From Argentina anserina (lineage: Eukaryota; Streptophyta; Magnoliopsida; Rosales; Rosaceae), in the NCBI RefSeq assembly GCF_933775445.1, contig NC_065874.1, positions 6,033,001-6,097,000 on the forward strand: DNA of 64,000 bases, in the 5' to 3' direction. Numbering within the stretch: the stretch's first letter is position 1; each line of letters starts with the position of its first letter. Shown piece by piece: positions 25,681-41,382 of the stretch. The translations under genes and the position numbers were made by a program. The notes beneath the pieces were generated by a model that saw only the letters and a list, made by a program, of their open reading frames with translations, had not been told where the DNA came from and did no database searches.

Positions 25681-26600
25681 CTAAACTCAAACAGTTATAT
25701 ATCTAAGCTACCTTTGGGACACAATCTACCTTTTAGAACTTATATCCCTTAAAACCGAAGCTCAACCTTCTCGAACACTTCTCGAAACAAAACCAAATCA
25801 CTAAGCTGACAGCAGAACATGTCCCATTCTATATAAAAAGATCAAAACCTAAATAAGTCCAGGCAGGCCAAAACACACATAACCCAATGCCTAGGACCAC
25901 AACAAATCTCAACACAATTGATCAGACCAAAAACTAATCAAATCCATAAAACCAATCACCAAACACCAGTTACATTAACACAAAGCTTAATCAAACAACG
26001 AATTATTACCTCACAAAAAAGTTTCAATCTTTACGATCCCTCTCCCAAATTTGAGTTACAAATCCACACAAAATCGAAACCCTGCAACACAACAAAGGCT
26101 TCAATTAGACCCAAATTACAAACAGAAAGCACAAACCCAACAATAGTATCAAAGAAAACGAATACCTGGGCACAAAGGGAAGGAATAAAGATGAGAGCTT
26201 TGGACCCAAATGTGGAATTTGGGGGGTGTTGGGAATTGGGTAAGATCGGATACGCGGGATTAGGCCAAAGATAGAAATGGGTGAAATTTTTAATTGACGT
26301 GAAGCGAAGGGAATTGACCTAGAAGATGAAGACGGTTGAAGTTGGTTTCTTGTTGGGGGAATAATGGAAGAGAGAGAGAGAAAGACAGAGAGATGAGATT
26401 GAGAAGTTTCGAAAGCTTCGTTTGGTTTAATGTAAATTATGTCGTAAACTGGACAGCTCCATTAGGTTAATAGATGACAGGGAGACTTAGCCAATGTAGG
26501 ATTGAGTCTCCGAACTCGAACAGAGAGAGGGCTAGTCTCCTCTTCTACATCTTCTATGTCCTTTAAAATATCCGACACCCCTCTTTTCTAGCCATTTTAT
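25681..26600. other. Upstream region of the PORR gene
   Basis: C/A-rich sequence on the plus strand at 25740-26160 may include a leader exon and intron for the minus-strand PORR gene. A GA-rich run near 26370-26395 resembles a CT-rich leader. No further gene is seen. Confidence 0.4.
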
Positions 26601-28300
26601 TTTTTCTATTTGTAAACTCTAATTTTCTGAATTAATTAGGGCTTCTTATAAAAAACTCTATTTGCACACCATTAATTAGAAAATAGTCAAACAATCTTCT
26701 AAAATCATAAAAAAGTCACTCATTCAAAATTCATAAACCGTTACACATATTCTTGTAGCAAATTACAATTTTCCATCGTCGTGTTGTTCTGTCCAATCTC
26801 TCCAGGTAAACCCCCATCACCACCCTTGCCATAACTCGCCGGAGCTATTAGTGCCAAACCACTCGAAATCGAAGGAGCAGGACAAAAAAGCCATCGTAAT
26901 TAATTGGATCTCGAAGTCTAAGGAACTGATACGCCACCAGAGAAGGTAGCACGTCAGAGCCGGATCTCCATTCAAGAGGGGTCTCCGGCGATAGGTACAT
27001 CCCATCTGCGTCACGTCGTCCCGATCGGTGCTGACGATATGTTTGATTTGGCAAGGAGACGACATGGCCACCGACGTGTGCGCCTCACTTCGTCTTCGCC
27101 GCCTCACTCGTCGTGTTAGATCTCGAAGTCTGAGGAACTGATATGCTGATATTGAACGAATTTACCGCTGCTACTATCACAGTATCTATCACAGTAGCTA
27201 TCACATTGTCTGTCACACTACCTGTCACAACAGAAAGTTAGTGTGACAACGGTTGTGATAGCAGGTGTGACAGAGGTTGTGACAACGGTGAGTTGTGGTT
27301 TGACAATGGAGGTGCGGGGTGGAGATGCGGGGTGGAGGTGCAAGATTGGGTCGTGGTTTGACAATGGAGGCGCGGGGTGGAGGAGCAGGTTCACTGCGGA
27401 AGATGCACATATGCTGATGTTGAACAAATTTACCGCTGCTGCTATCACAGTAGTTATCACATTGTGTGTCACATTAGCTATCACACTACCTGTCACAGTA
27501 GAAAGTTAGTGTGACAGCGGTTGTGACATCAGGTGTGATAGGGGTTGTGACAGCGGTTACGACATCAGGTGTGACAGTTTGTGTTATTATGGTTGTGACA
27601 ACGGTTGTGACAGGTAGTGTGACAGAAGATGTGACAGTTGGTGTGGCAGGTAATGTGACAGGAGGTGTGACATGTAGTGTGACAGGAGGTATGACATGTA
27701 GTGTGACAGGAGGTGTGACATGTAGTGTGACAGAGGTTGTAACAGTGGGTGTGACAATGGGTATTACAGGTAGTGTGACAGTGTCTGTGATAGTGGTTGT
27801 GACAGGAGGTGCGACATGCCGAGAGGAAATGTGGAAATATGCGAAATTTTGTTAAAATTCAAATGAGATTGGTATAAGTATGCTCAAAATGAAGAGAATA
27901 GCTAGAATTAGGGAACCTTGAGCTTCGGTTTCGTCGGAATTGCTTGGAGCACCGTCATCGATGGCGGCAACCCTTTGCGATGGTTTTTGCGTCTTGTATG
28001 GTTAGTTGATTCGGAGTGGGTAGTATATCAAATGAAAGAGGGGAGCGAGATCTTTCTAACGGTACCAATTTCGTCAAAATCTATCGCCGGACGAGAATGT
28101 TATGGCCGAAATTAGAAAAAGAAGAAAAAAATAGTGAGAAATAGCAAAACAATCCAAAAAATATTTTTATAGTGACTTTTTTCTAATTTTGTTGATTTTT
28201 TTTATAATTTTCACATGTGATGATCTTTTTATAATTAATTTATAAGTAGTGACTTTTTTTAATATAAGTCGGGAGATATTATTTTTTTATAATTTGTCCT
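26600..28300. mobile_element. Possible non-autonomous DNA transposon carrying a GTGACA minisatellite
   Basis: AT-rich flanks contain related inverted words. AGTCACT preceded by AAAAAA at about 26710, on the left, answers AGTGACTTTTTT at 28171 and again near 28246 on the right. Between them is a GTGACA/TGTCAC repeat domain, inverted at its left end. Long, repeat-rich interiors between AT-rich inverted ends are seen in Mutator-like elements, but no transposase frame or target duplication was identified. The element call is inference; the repeats are directly visible. Confidence 0.35.
27140..27830. repeat. GTGACA minisatellite with inverted left modules
   Basis: From 27500 to 27830 the plus strand is a run of degenerate 12-15 bp units built on TGTGACAGGTGGTG/TGTGACATGTAGTG. 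Just left, at 27170-27235 and again at 27445-27505, the same words occur in reverse (TATCACAGTA, TGTCACACTACC). This gives two palindromic modules about 270 bp apart, each starting with ATGCTGAT.TTGAAC and passing into AGAAAGTTAGTGTGACA. The 114-codon open frame at 27511-27855 encodes only a Val-Thr-Gly repeat and is a by-product. Confidence 0.8.
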
Positions 28301-28879
28301 ATTAATTAAGCTAATAAAATTATCTTTTTTTTTAGGGACCGTTTTAAAGGAAAAATACAAAGTTTTTAAACGTTGGTGAGCGTCTATTGAAAGGATAGGA
28401 TAGTAAATATTTAGTGAATTTTCATCTACAAAAACTGGTATGAACCAAAAAAACCGAGACATGTCTACATTCTAGCTTCAATATCACATTGAAAGATTTG
28501 AGCTACAGAGGTACAATAACCTTATAGTGCAATGCTGCAATTGAGAGATTAGAAACTTTGCCTCTTTAACCAGAACATCTTAAAGTAAAAGATCTTGAAG
28601 AGCAACGTTCAATACTGCAAACACACTTTAAGCATCCCCTTTAATTTACAACATATTAAAGATAATCGGCACATAAAAATGAAGCTCATGAACCAGCACC
28701 AGGAACTCCCATGGCTGAGAACTAATGAAAACTCGTACCAGGTACTGCTAAAACAGCCAGGCAACATCAATCTCATCTCAACCATGTGTATCCCTCAATT
28801 CATTTGAAGATGAGGTTTTGACGATTATTTTCTGTCTCATTTTCTGATCCCATTTTGGTGTAGACAAGTCGTCCATGAG
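28300..28879. other. Intergenic region
   Basis: AT-rich, with nothing recognisable on either strand. The small frame at 28595-28807 has no domain. Confidence 0.4.
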
Positions 28880-29330
28880 ATTTAAGGTTGAGAATCAGCA
28901 TGACAGTAAGTGTAGCCCCTACTCCTAAATCAAGGTTTCCTCCAATTGCTTTGGAGAAAAAAAAAACATATCTTTTGTCGTGGATATATCTCAGTTTCTA
29001 CACAAACACTACTCATGAAATGATATCCATGGTTGAGAAGAAGCTATCGTATGTAGATTTTTAACCAGCTTTACACAAGATCATGTCATGACTTGATCCT
29101 ACATCATATATGTGCCATAAGTAACAATCATCATCTTCTGTGATTGTGGTTGTGTGGATAACACTCCGGCCGGCACAGTAAACACACATGTATCAAACAT
29201 TAATACACAAATTAGTCAAACAAGTATACATGAATAGGGACTAGAGCATTTCGTTTGATGAACAGCACTGTGATAACCACCAAGAAGCAGCCTAACATAA
29301 GAACTTAAGAAGCAATAAGAGTACTACATT
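28880..29330 (-). pseudogene. Relic duplicate of the 3' end of the CASP-like gene
   Basis: This stretch matches 19310-19765 in order and orientation. Shared landmarks include AAGGTTGAGAATCA (with one G more at 19310), TCATGTCATGACTT.ATCCTAC, TTCTTCTGTGATTGTG, GGGACTA.AGCAT and ACACTGTGATAACCACCAAG. Only the last codons of the coding part and the 3' flank are represented, with many small indels, so it cannot code. It is a segmental copy about 9.5 kb from the source. Confidence 0.8.
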
Positions 29331-29507
29331 GAAAAGATTTAGCCCATTAGGAATCAAGCATATATATACATATTGTTTATGTTAACGAACTCAGTGCCGA
29401 AATCAAATGTGATATGGGTTCCTCTATGCAAAGCAACAATATATTGGACCAAAAATAATACAGTAGAGGTAGCAACGGTGGCCAAACTCGCATAATATTA
29501 CCCTAGC

Positions 29508-30624
29508 TCAACGATGATCGTGTGCTACAATTTTCCCGCACAAGTTTTTCTTCTCAGTCACACGATTGTTTGAGTGATGGCACAGAGTAAAAGTTGAATG
29601 CAGTCTAGGATCTGAAGATGAATGTCTATCAGTAGATGGGAAAGTATAAAACTCGGCAGCCTCGAGTTCGGTTGAGAAGACCTGATTGCCATCAAGGTAA
29701 TTGGAGATGAACACTTTAAAAACAGCTATACGTGTATACCGTCGATACACTTCATACCCGCCCTGATCAGCGGAATACACCAAGCACACTCGGCCACCGT
29801 CGCACTTGCCCATAAAACAATACCTGACACATAAAAAAGGACAGAATATCCATTGAAGCTCGTTTAGGGTTCAAAAGATCTAAGCCTCTCCTGTAACTGC
29901 GGTATAAGCCTCTCCTGTAACTGCTAACAGCAAATTTGTGACCCCAAGTAGAGTGTTTATCGTAAGAGTAATTATAATCACAATAGGGGGGACGAGGAAG
30001 ATCTTTCCAGGATTGGTGAAATGGATCAAAAACTTTGAACAGGGGTGGCTGATGATCAATATCTTTGTCATCGCCCGAGTATGGTGCTCTGGCCACAACA
30101 TAGATTTTGTTCTCAAGGGTGAAAACTATACTATTACTCAACCTCGAATCAATTACCCTCCTTGGAATGGCACAACCGTCGTTGAGACTGATGGTTGGAC
30201 CCTCTGAAGCATCAGGATCAAAGGCATAGACATCTAAGTTGGGGACTTGAGCATTCCAACGTACCTTTTTACGGTCACACCGGCGATTATCTTCCGAATT
30301 ATTGTTTTCTCTGTCAACGGAATCGTCGTCATCATCATCACTGGGATCAGTATCATTGATTCCTTGCGTATACCCCCCTAGCATGTACACTTTGGAATTC
30401 ACAACAATAGGTTGCATTGCCAGCGGAATAGTTGTATCAGGAAGCGGAACAATTGTATCTGGAATGCAGTTGTCCTTATCAGTATAATAGTCATGCACAA
30501 CTTCAAACTGAGGCTTTGGAGAGTTCTGCTTGCAGAATTCATCAATATTTAGACGGCATATTCGATCCTCCATCATCAAGTACAAAAACCAATCCTTTTT
30601 TGCTGTTGGTGCTTGAACCGCCAT
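29508..30624 (-). pseudogene. Kelch-like hypothetical gene, frameshifted near the 3' end
   Basis: A 285-codon frame starts at 30624 and reads MAVQAPTAKKDWFLYLMMED. It contains kelch/beta-propeller-like blades (IVVNSKVYMLGGYTQG near 73-88 and SIVFTLENKIYVVARAP near 164-180) and an acidic insert DTDPSDDDDDDSVD. Near 29823 the frame changes: FFMCQ is followed by a plausible continuation YCFMGKCDGGRVCLVYSADQ one base out of phase, running to a stop at 29508. Either a single-base insertion has broken the gene, or a small intron ending at the TGTGTCAG just there was missed, though no donor in the right phase is visible. A 24-bp tandem duplication lies just upstream (29885-29935). A TATATATA box about 95 bases before the ATG suggests a once-active gene. 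Function is unknown; no F-box is seen. Confidence 0.55.
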
Positions 30625-30729
30625 CTAATTCGACTCAATGGAGAAGTATGCTGTAGCTTCGCCCTAGCAAAAAGAATTTGAATAAGATAGGTTAATCTTC
30701 TCCAGTTGGAAAAGGTCTATATATAGAGT

Positions 30730-31365
30730 GATCATACGGAGGTCACATCATCCGGTCGTACGGCCCCGATCCGCCCTAAAGCCAGCTCGACCCTAAAAGG
30801 CCAAGTCCGGTCCGGCCCGTCCTAATGTAAAACCCGAGCCCAAGCCCGGCCCTAAAGCCCTACCCGACCTTATCCTATAATTTTTAAATTTTAGTTATTA
30901 ATTTAGGGTAATCTTAATTAACCAATTCCAGTTAATATATGAGGTCCATTTTTCCCAACATTGTAGAATGAATATTTCTAGTAGAATGACTATTAATTTA
31001 GAGCATGAATTGAGCTTCAGTTTTTGTACATAATACAGGCTCCCAAACATGATATGAAGGTTGAATATATGCTATGAAAATTATTCTCATATACTTATGT
31101 TTTTTTTTTTTCTCAAAAGAGATATTTTTGTTTTATAAGAAACTATTGATTTTGAGTTAAACAAAAGCCCAGCCGAGCTCAACCCAAATTTTTAAGTCAG
31201 ACCCTTTTGGCCCTTGCATAATGGACTTCTAGGGCAGGTTAATGCTTATATTTTGAAGCCTTGGACTAGCCCTAAAATTTGTTGACTAAGTCAAAACCCG
31301 GCGCGGCCCGACTCTAAGTCCTAAAATTTAGGGTAGGGTGAACCCTGTGCCGGCCATGATGAGCC
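30730..31365. repeat. GC-rich CCCGGCCC/AGCCC repeat block, likely TE remnant
   Basis: Both ends (30750-30870 and 31160-31350) are dense in CCCGGCCC, AGCCC and CCCTAAA words flanking an AT-rich centre. This is like the subterminal repeats of non-autonomous hAT-type elements. Clean terminal repeats and a target duplication were not found. It abuts the better-defined hAT element. Confidence 0.35.
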
Positions 31366-31373
31366 ATAATCAT

Positions 31374-33949
31374 TAGGGGTGGACAAACTGACCCGAAAAC
31401 CGAAAAAAACCGTACCCGAACCCAAACCGAATCCGAACAAACCGAAACCCGAATCAAACCGAACCGAAAAAAAAAAACCGAACCGAACCGATTCTATTTG
31501 GGTTAGGTTTTGGGTTCAGTCCCTTAGAAACCGAACCGACCCAAACAACCCGAAGTCAATGGTCAACGTTACAAAACGACATCATTTTGTCATATTTATA
31601 ATTTTACATTATTATTATTTTTTAAATAACAAAATAGTGTGGTCGGCCTCACAGCCGCACATAATTTCTAACCTATTTGACCTAATGTATAAGAGGCGCA
31701 TTATTTAGCCGTCTTGCTTTCTTCATAATGCGATAGTTTTATTTTAAACCTAATATAAATGTTATGATACATTAGTTGACATTTAGGAAATCGACAAATC
31801 TAATTCGAAATATGATCGATCGACACCAGCAGATATGATTGGTATATATATTTAGGGAACCCGTAAAATTTCGTCCGTTTTGGACATGGTTTGACCGTTC
31901 GTACCTACGGTTAACTAAAAAAGAGGCGTTTTCACATATTGAAACCCTATTGACCGGGGCTTTGCCAAATATATTTCTTTAGTGCGACCGCGCATGATAG
32001 GTAACAAAAATTAGGTGATTTCAGATATGCAAACGGCTTTCGGCGTTCGCATATTTGTAATAGGTCATCCCTTATGGCATAATAGTGGTGTTTTCGATTT
32101 ACCAAAAATTCTAACGGTTAAATGAGGTCCGAATTGGATGAAATTTTTATAGGGTCACTAAATATATATACCGATCACATCGGCTGGTGTCGATCGATTC
32201 CTAGAAGTTTCCTTCATATAGTCGCTTCATAATGCGATAGTTTTATTTTAAACCTAATATAAAGATTATGATACACTAGTTGACACTTATGTGATGGTCA
32301 ACTCTAATTCGAAATATGGTCGATCGACACCAGCAGATGTGATTGGTATATATATTTAGGGACCCCGTAAAAATTTCATCCATTTTGGACATGGTTTGAC
32401 CATTCGTACCTACGGTTAACTAAAAAAGAGGCGTTTTCACATATTGAAACCCCATTGACCGGGGCTTTGCCAAATATATTTCTTTAGTGCGACCACGCAT
32501 GATAAGTAACAAAAATGAGGTGATTTCAGATATGCAAACGGCTTTTGGCGTTCGTATATTTGTAATAGGTCCTCCCTTATGGCATAATAGTGATGTTTCG
32601 ATTTACTAAAAATTTCGACGGTTAAATGAGGTCCGAATTGAATGAAATTTTTATAGGGTCACTAAATATATTGACCGATCACATCGGCTGGTGTCGATCG
32701 ATCCCTAGAAGTTTCCTTCATATAGTCGCTTCATAATGTGATAGTTTTATTTTAAAACCTAATATAAAAGTTATGATACACTAGTTGACACTTATGTGAT
32801 CGTCAACTCTAATTCGAAATATGGTTGATCGACACCAGCAGATGTGATTGGTATATATATTTAGGGACCCCGTAAAAATTTCGTCCATTTTGGACATGGT
32901 TTGACCGTTCGTACCTACGGTCAACCAAAAAAGATGCGTTTTCACATAATAAAACCTCATTGACCGGGGCTTTGCCAAATAGATTTCTTCAGTGCGACCG
33001 CGCAAGATAGGTAACAAAAATTAGGTGACTTCAGATATGCAAACGGCTTTCGGCATTCGCATCTTTGTAATGGATTCTCCTTTAGGACAAATTAGTGGTG
33101 TTTTCAGTTTACCGGAAATTCTGACGGTCAAACTAGGTCCGAATAGGATGAAATATTTTTCATGGTCATTAAATATATATACTGATCACATCGGATGGTG
33201 TCGATCGATCCCTAAAAGTTTCATTCATATAGTCGCTTCATAATGCGATAGTTTTATTATAAATCTAATATAAAGGTATGATACATTAGTGGACACTTCA
33301 TCAATCGATAACTCCAGTTTGAAATATGGTCGATCGACACCAGCAGATGTGATCAGTATATATATTTAGGGAACCCGTAAAAATTTAGTCTGATTTGGAT
33401 ATTGATTGATCGTCCATACTTATGGTAAAAAAAAGGCGTTTTGACATATTAAAATCCTCATTGACCGGGGCTTTGCCAAATAGATTTTTTTGGTGCGACT
33501 GCACACAATCGGTGACAAAAATTAGGTGATTTCATATATGCAAACGACTTTTAGTGTTCGCATATTGGTAATGGGTATTCCCTTATGACATATTAGTGTT
33601 GTTTTCGGGTAAAAACCCATCGGGCTTGCGGGCCTCGGCGAGCTTTTCAGATCCACGGGCTAAATGATGAGGCATAAGTCAATTAGGTATGAAATAATCA
33701 TTAGACTATTAGTTTTTCATCTTTATGTTAAATTTTGTACTTTTAAAATTAATATATAATATTACGTATTTTACATACGGGTAAAACAGAAAAAAAAACC
33801 GAACCGAACCGAACCGTACGGGTTGGGTTGGATTGTGGGTCACAGTCTCTAAAATAGAAAAACTGAACCGAACCGAACCGAATTTAAAATTTGAGTTGGG
33901 TTATGGGTTTTGTCCAAAACCGAACCGAATAGACCCGTGTCCACCCATA
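31374..33949. mobile_element. Non-autonomous hAT-type element with 8-bp target-site duplication
   Basis: The left end reads TAGGGGTGGACA and the right end TGTCCACCCATA, inverted copies with one mismatch. The flanks are identical 8-mers ATAATCAT at 31366-31373 and 33950-33957; 8-bp duplications mark hAT-superfamily insertions. Both subterminal zones (31390-31550 and 33790-33940) are packed with AACCGAACCGAACC words, typical of transposase-binding arrays. No transposase frame exists. The interior is a roughly 504-bp tandem array described separately. Confidence 0.8.
31721..33605. repeat. 504-bp tandem array of foldback units inside the hAT element
   Basis: CTTCATAATG(C/T)GATAG recurs at 31721, 32225, 32729 and 33236, so the unit length is 504, 504 and 507. 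Three full units are followed by about 370 bp of a fourth. Each unit holds an imperfect inverted repeat. In the first unit, 31814-31900 pairs with 32111-32199, with roughly 80 percent of positions matching by eye. The arms share ATCGATCGACACCAGC and GGTATATATATTTAG. A smaller hairpin (ATATGCAAACGGC...GCGTTCGCATAT) lies in the loop. Confidence 0.85.
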
Positions 33950-33957
33950 ATAATCAT

Positions 33958-36215
33958 ATGGTACAATTGGTATGAATCTTCTTATAATAATATGACCATA
34001 ACTATACCGAGGTCAATAAGGACATTATAGAATACCCATTTCAACAGAGTAGTGTATGTTCTAAAAACAATATTGGAAGATTTTGAATTTAAAACCGTGT
34101 GATGTAGAAGAAATAATACAGAAGTAGACAGAGGATTACATGTTAACTTTATAGTAGGTACGATGAAACCTAGAGATAGACGGAATAGTAAACCCATTAC
34201 TCATAATCTCATATGACTAAACCAAAGCGTACAAATAAAGTGTGGTTTTGTCAAATTTACGTCAAACCGCAAATGAAGGCAGATAGCTCAACATTTTGCG
34301 AAGGGTTGTTGAAAGCTATTCAATATTTTTACAATCCTAGATCATCTAAATGTATCAGTTACCGCTGAATATGCTCATAATTAGTTTATAAAAAGAATCC
34401 AATTAAAAAAGCACACTGACATAAGAACTCTGTCAAATCCTCAACAAGACATTAAAAGGCGGAACCCACCAATGTTCTGTTGCTCCACGTTGGACAATGA
34501 AATCATACAAATAAATTTGCCGACCACCATATTTGTCCACTTTATACCTATTATTTTAAACTCATATCATATGTCAAATTGCTCAATTATTATCTAAATA
34601 TGAGTTGAGAAAAAACATATGACATGAGTTTAAAATTGTGAACAAATAAAAAATAGTCGGCAAATTTGAGTAATTGAACACATGACATAAGTTTAGACAT
34701 CAAATCACACCTAAAAACAACCTAAATTCTTATTACAGAAATCGAACAACAATAACTTCACAACTCAAGCAAGAGAAAAACAGTGATGAGGAACTTTCGA
34801 CATCATCCGCATCACTTAAACAGTTAAACCCAAAGAAAAAGATTTATATTTGATAGAAAAATGGGAAAAAAGAAAGAAACGTCTTTAGGTTTGTGTTGGT
34901 GTACTGTGGAGTCCCAAAGAAGATGTTATTAGTATAGGCGTAGCTACATGGACACCAGAAGGGTTGACCCTTCTCACTAGCTTGACAATTGTGTTATGCC
35001 TTAAATTTTTACTTTGATCTAAGAGCAATATAAGTCATTTGATTCATTTTGCCCCTTCTAATGTGATAACAAAATTACTCACTTTTGACTATATTATAAA
35101 ATTGAAGCAAATCAATGTCTTTATAGAATTTTCTCATCATTATCTTTCTCTTTTTTATTTGGTTTATCTCATACATACTATAGTGTATTTCATATTCTTT
35201 TTAATTTCTTATTTTTTATTAATATTTCAGTAATAAAAAATTAACAACTAATTTGTACCTACATAATTAGGTCATTTAATTTGTAGAATCGTAATTATAT
35301 ATAACTTTGACCTATCTTAATAAAATTTATGGCTACACTGGCTGTTAGACGTACTTATATGTCACTGTCATTCGTTGCGGGTCCCCACACCTCAAATAAG
35401 TTGTGCGGTCACCGCTTTCAGTTAAAACTGCGTGCTTTCCACCAGGTTGACCATATATATATATATATCTCTCTCTAAATTTAATTGAAAAAAAAAACTC
35501 TTCAAAATTAATTAATTTTCCTTTTCCATATATAAATCTTTTTTAGATCCAACTTCCTCGTTCAAGCTGGATTTCTCATCCCACCTGGTCTTATTAAATA
35601 ACCAAAAAAAAAAAGGTTCCAAATTCCAGTTTATTTCTTTGCAATAAGTATCATAAAAACAAAGATTTTATTCGAATAAAACAGTAGAAAGTGATAAAAT
35701 TAGAGAGGGGGTTTGCATAGGACGGATAGGATACAATAACCTACATATCAAGTCATCACCCACAATCCCTTACCTGGGTTCTTATTCTTTTAAGGTACCA
35801 CCCTTTTGGTTATGCCATAAATATAAATGTGTGTTTTGGGTTTTTGTCTGTTTTCCATATCCTCATTGTTCAGTTAGACTTGTTCAATCTTTGTTACTCT
35901 GTTTCCCAAATTTCATTTACCAAGTCAATTGGTTTAATTTTTTTTCTTTTGGGGTAGAATTATTTTACCAGAGGAGGTGAAAGATTGGGGCTTGGTTAGG
36001 AATACATGCAATTGAGATTGTTGGGTATATGAAAGTTTGGAACTTTGGTTCTGGGGAATGCTCTGCGTGTTTTGGTGGATAAGGTACAGAGGAATTTGAT
36101 TCTTTGGTTTAGGATTGTTGGGTTGTCAGGAAGTAGGGAATTGGTATTTGGTTCTGATTTTGATTGATTTGGATAGGTCTTGAAAGGGTTTTCTTTGGTT
36201 TTGTTTTTGCAGGCA
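33958..36215. other. Intergenic region and leader of the demethylase gene
   Basis: AT-rich, with an AT/CT microsatellite at about 35453-35478. Positions 34936-35341 may be a short hAT relic: GGCGTAGCTA at the left and a GTAGCCATA-like inverse in TATGGCTACACTG at the right, without a clear target duplication. From about 35870 the sequence resembles a leader exon and intron, ending in TTTTTGCAG at 36212 just before the demethylase ATG. Confidence 0.4.
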
Positions 36216-40589
<4,374 letters not shown>

Positions 40590-40886
40590 TGGAATCACAA
40601 GCATAAGCAGCAGCTATCATCTGTACAATGCTCTGGAGTGCTGCAGACAAAACTATTTGGTATGAGCATGACGAACGAGGAGCAAAACAATCCATCCGCG
40701 AAGGGCCAACACTCGATCGATGAGATGCAGTTAGTATTACGAAGACTCTTAGAGAAAGCCAATCCGACCCCTGAAGAGTTCAGGACATTACATAGAATCT
40801 TCTCCAGCCAGTCACCCGAATCGAGAGTGGCCTGCACAGACTTGATTGAAGAGTTGCAGAGAAATGTAGATATCAGGAAGCCGTAG
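40590..40886 (+). other. Stranded C-terminal reading frame of the demethylase
   Basis: After the TAG at 40587-40589 the same frame continues WNHKHKQQLSS and stays open for 98 residues to TAG at 40884-40886. It includes a helical segment, DEMQLVLRRLLEKANPTPEE, that looks conserved in composition. No other damage is seen, so the stop is recent, an allele, or a base error. Confidence 0.75.
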
Positions 40887-41382
40887 AGATTCCCCACCCA
40901 ACCCATCATTCTTTCTCATTCAAGGTAAGCTAGCTAGCAACTTAGTCATTCGTTAGGCTCTATTCTTGGGTCGAAAAAATCCATAAAAGAGAGGAAAGAG
41001 GGATTCTGGATCTTGAGCTGGGCACAAAATATTTGCAAAGTTGCTTACTCATGAAACTGAATTCTACAGTTTTGGTTTTTTGATGATCAGGCCAATAATG
41101 CTGTTTCTTCTTCTAGTACTAACCTCCCAGTCTTAACAATTCTAGGCTCAAATAGCTTTTAGTTTTCTTCTTCTTTTGTGAATCATTGAAGAATAAGGTT
41201 GTATAATAAAGCTCCCATTTCAATCTCTTCAATGCATTGCTATAAAATGCAACTTTGTATATTCTTTGATTCATCACAGAAATTCATACACTCTCAATCT
41301 GAATCTAACAGCAAAGATAAAGGAACTGAAAATCAAGCCACAATTGGGACAATGAAAATTGAAGAACCCTAAATTTCATCAA
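40887..41382. other. Convergent 3' intergenic region
   Basis: This is the 3' region of the demethylase (+) facing the stop of the fasciclin-like gene (-). An AATAAAGC near 41205 may be a polyadenylation signal. Nothing else was seen. Confidence 0.45.

Noticed and set aside
27511..27855. A 114-codon frame rich in Val, Thr and Gly
   Set aside because: It is the direct translation of the GTGACA minisatellite. Both strands of such repeats stay open, and there is no signal, domain or gene context.
31721..33605. The regularly spaced repeats as a CRISPR-like array
   Set aside because: The unit is 504 bp in tandem without unique spacers, inside a plant hAT element. It is not a CRISPR structure.
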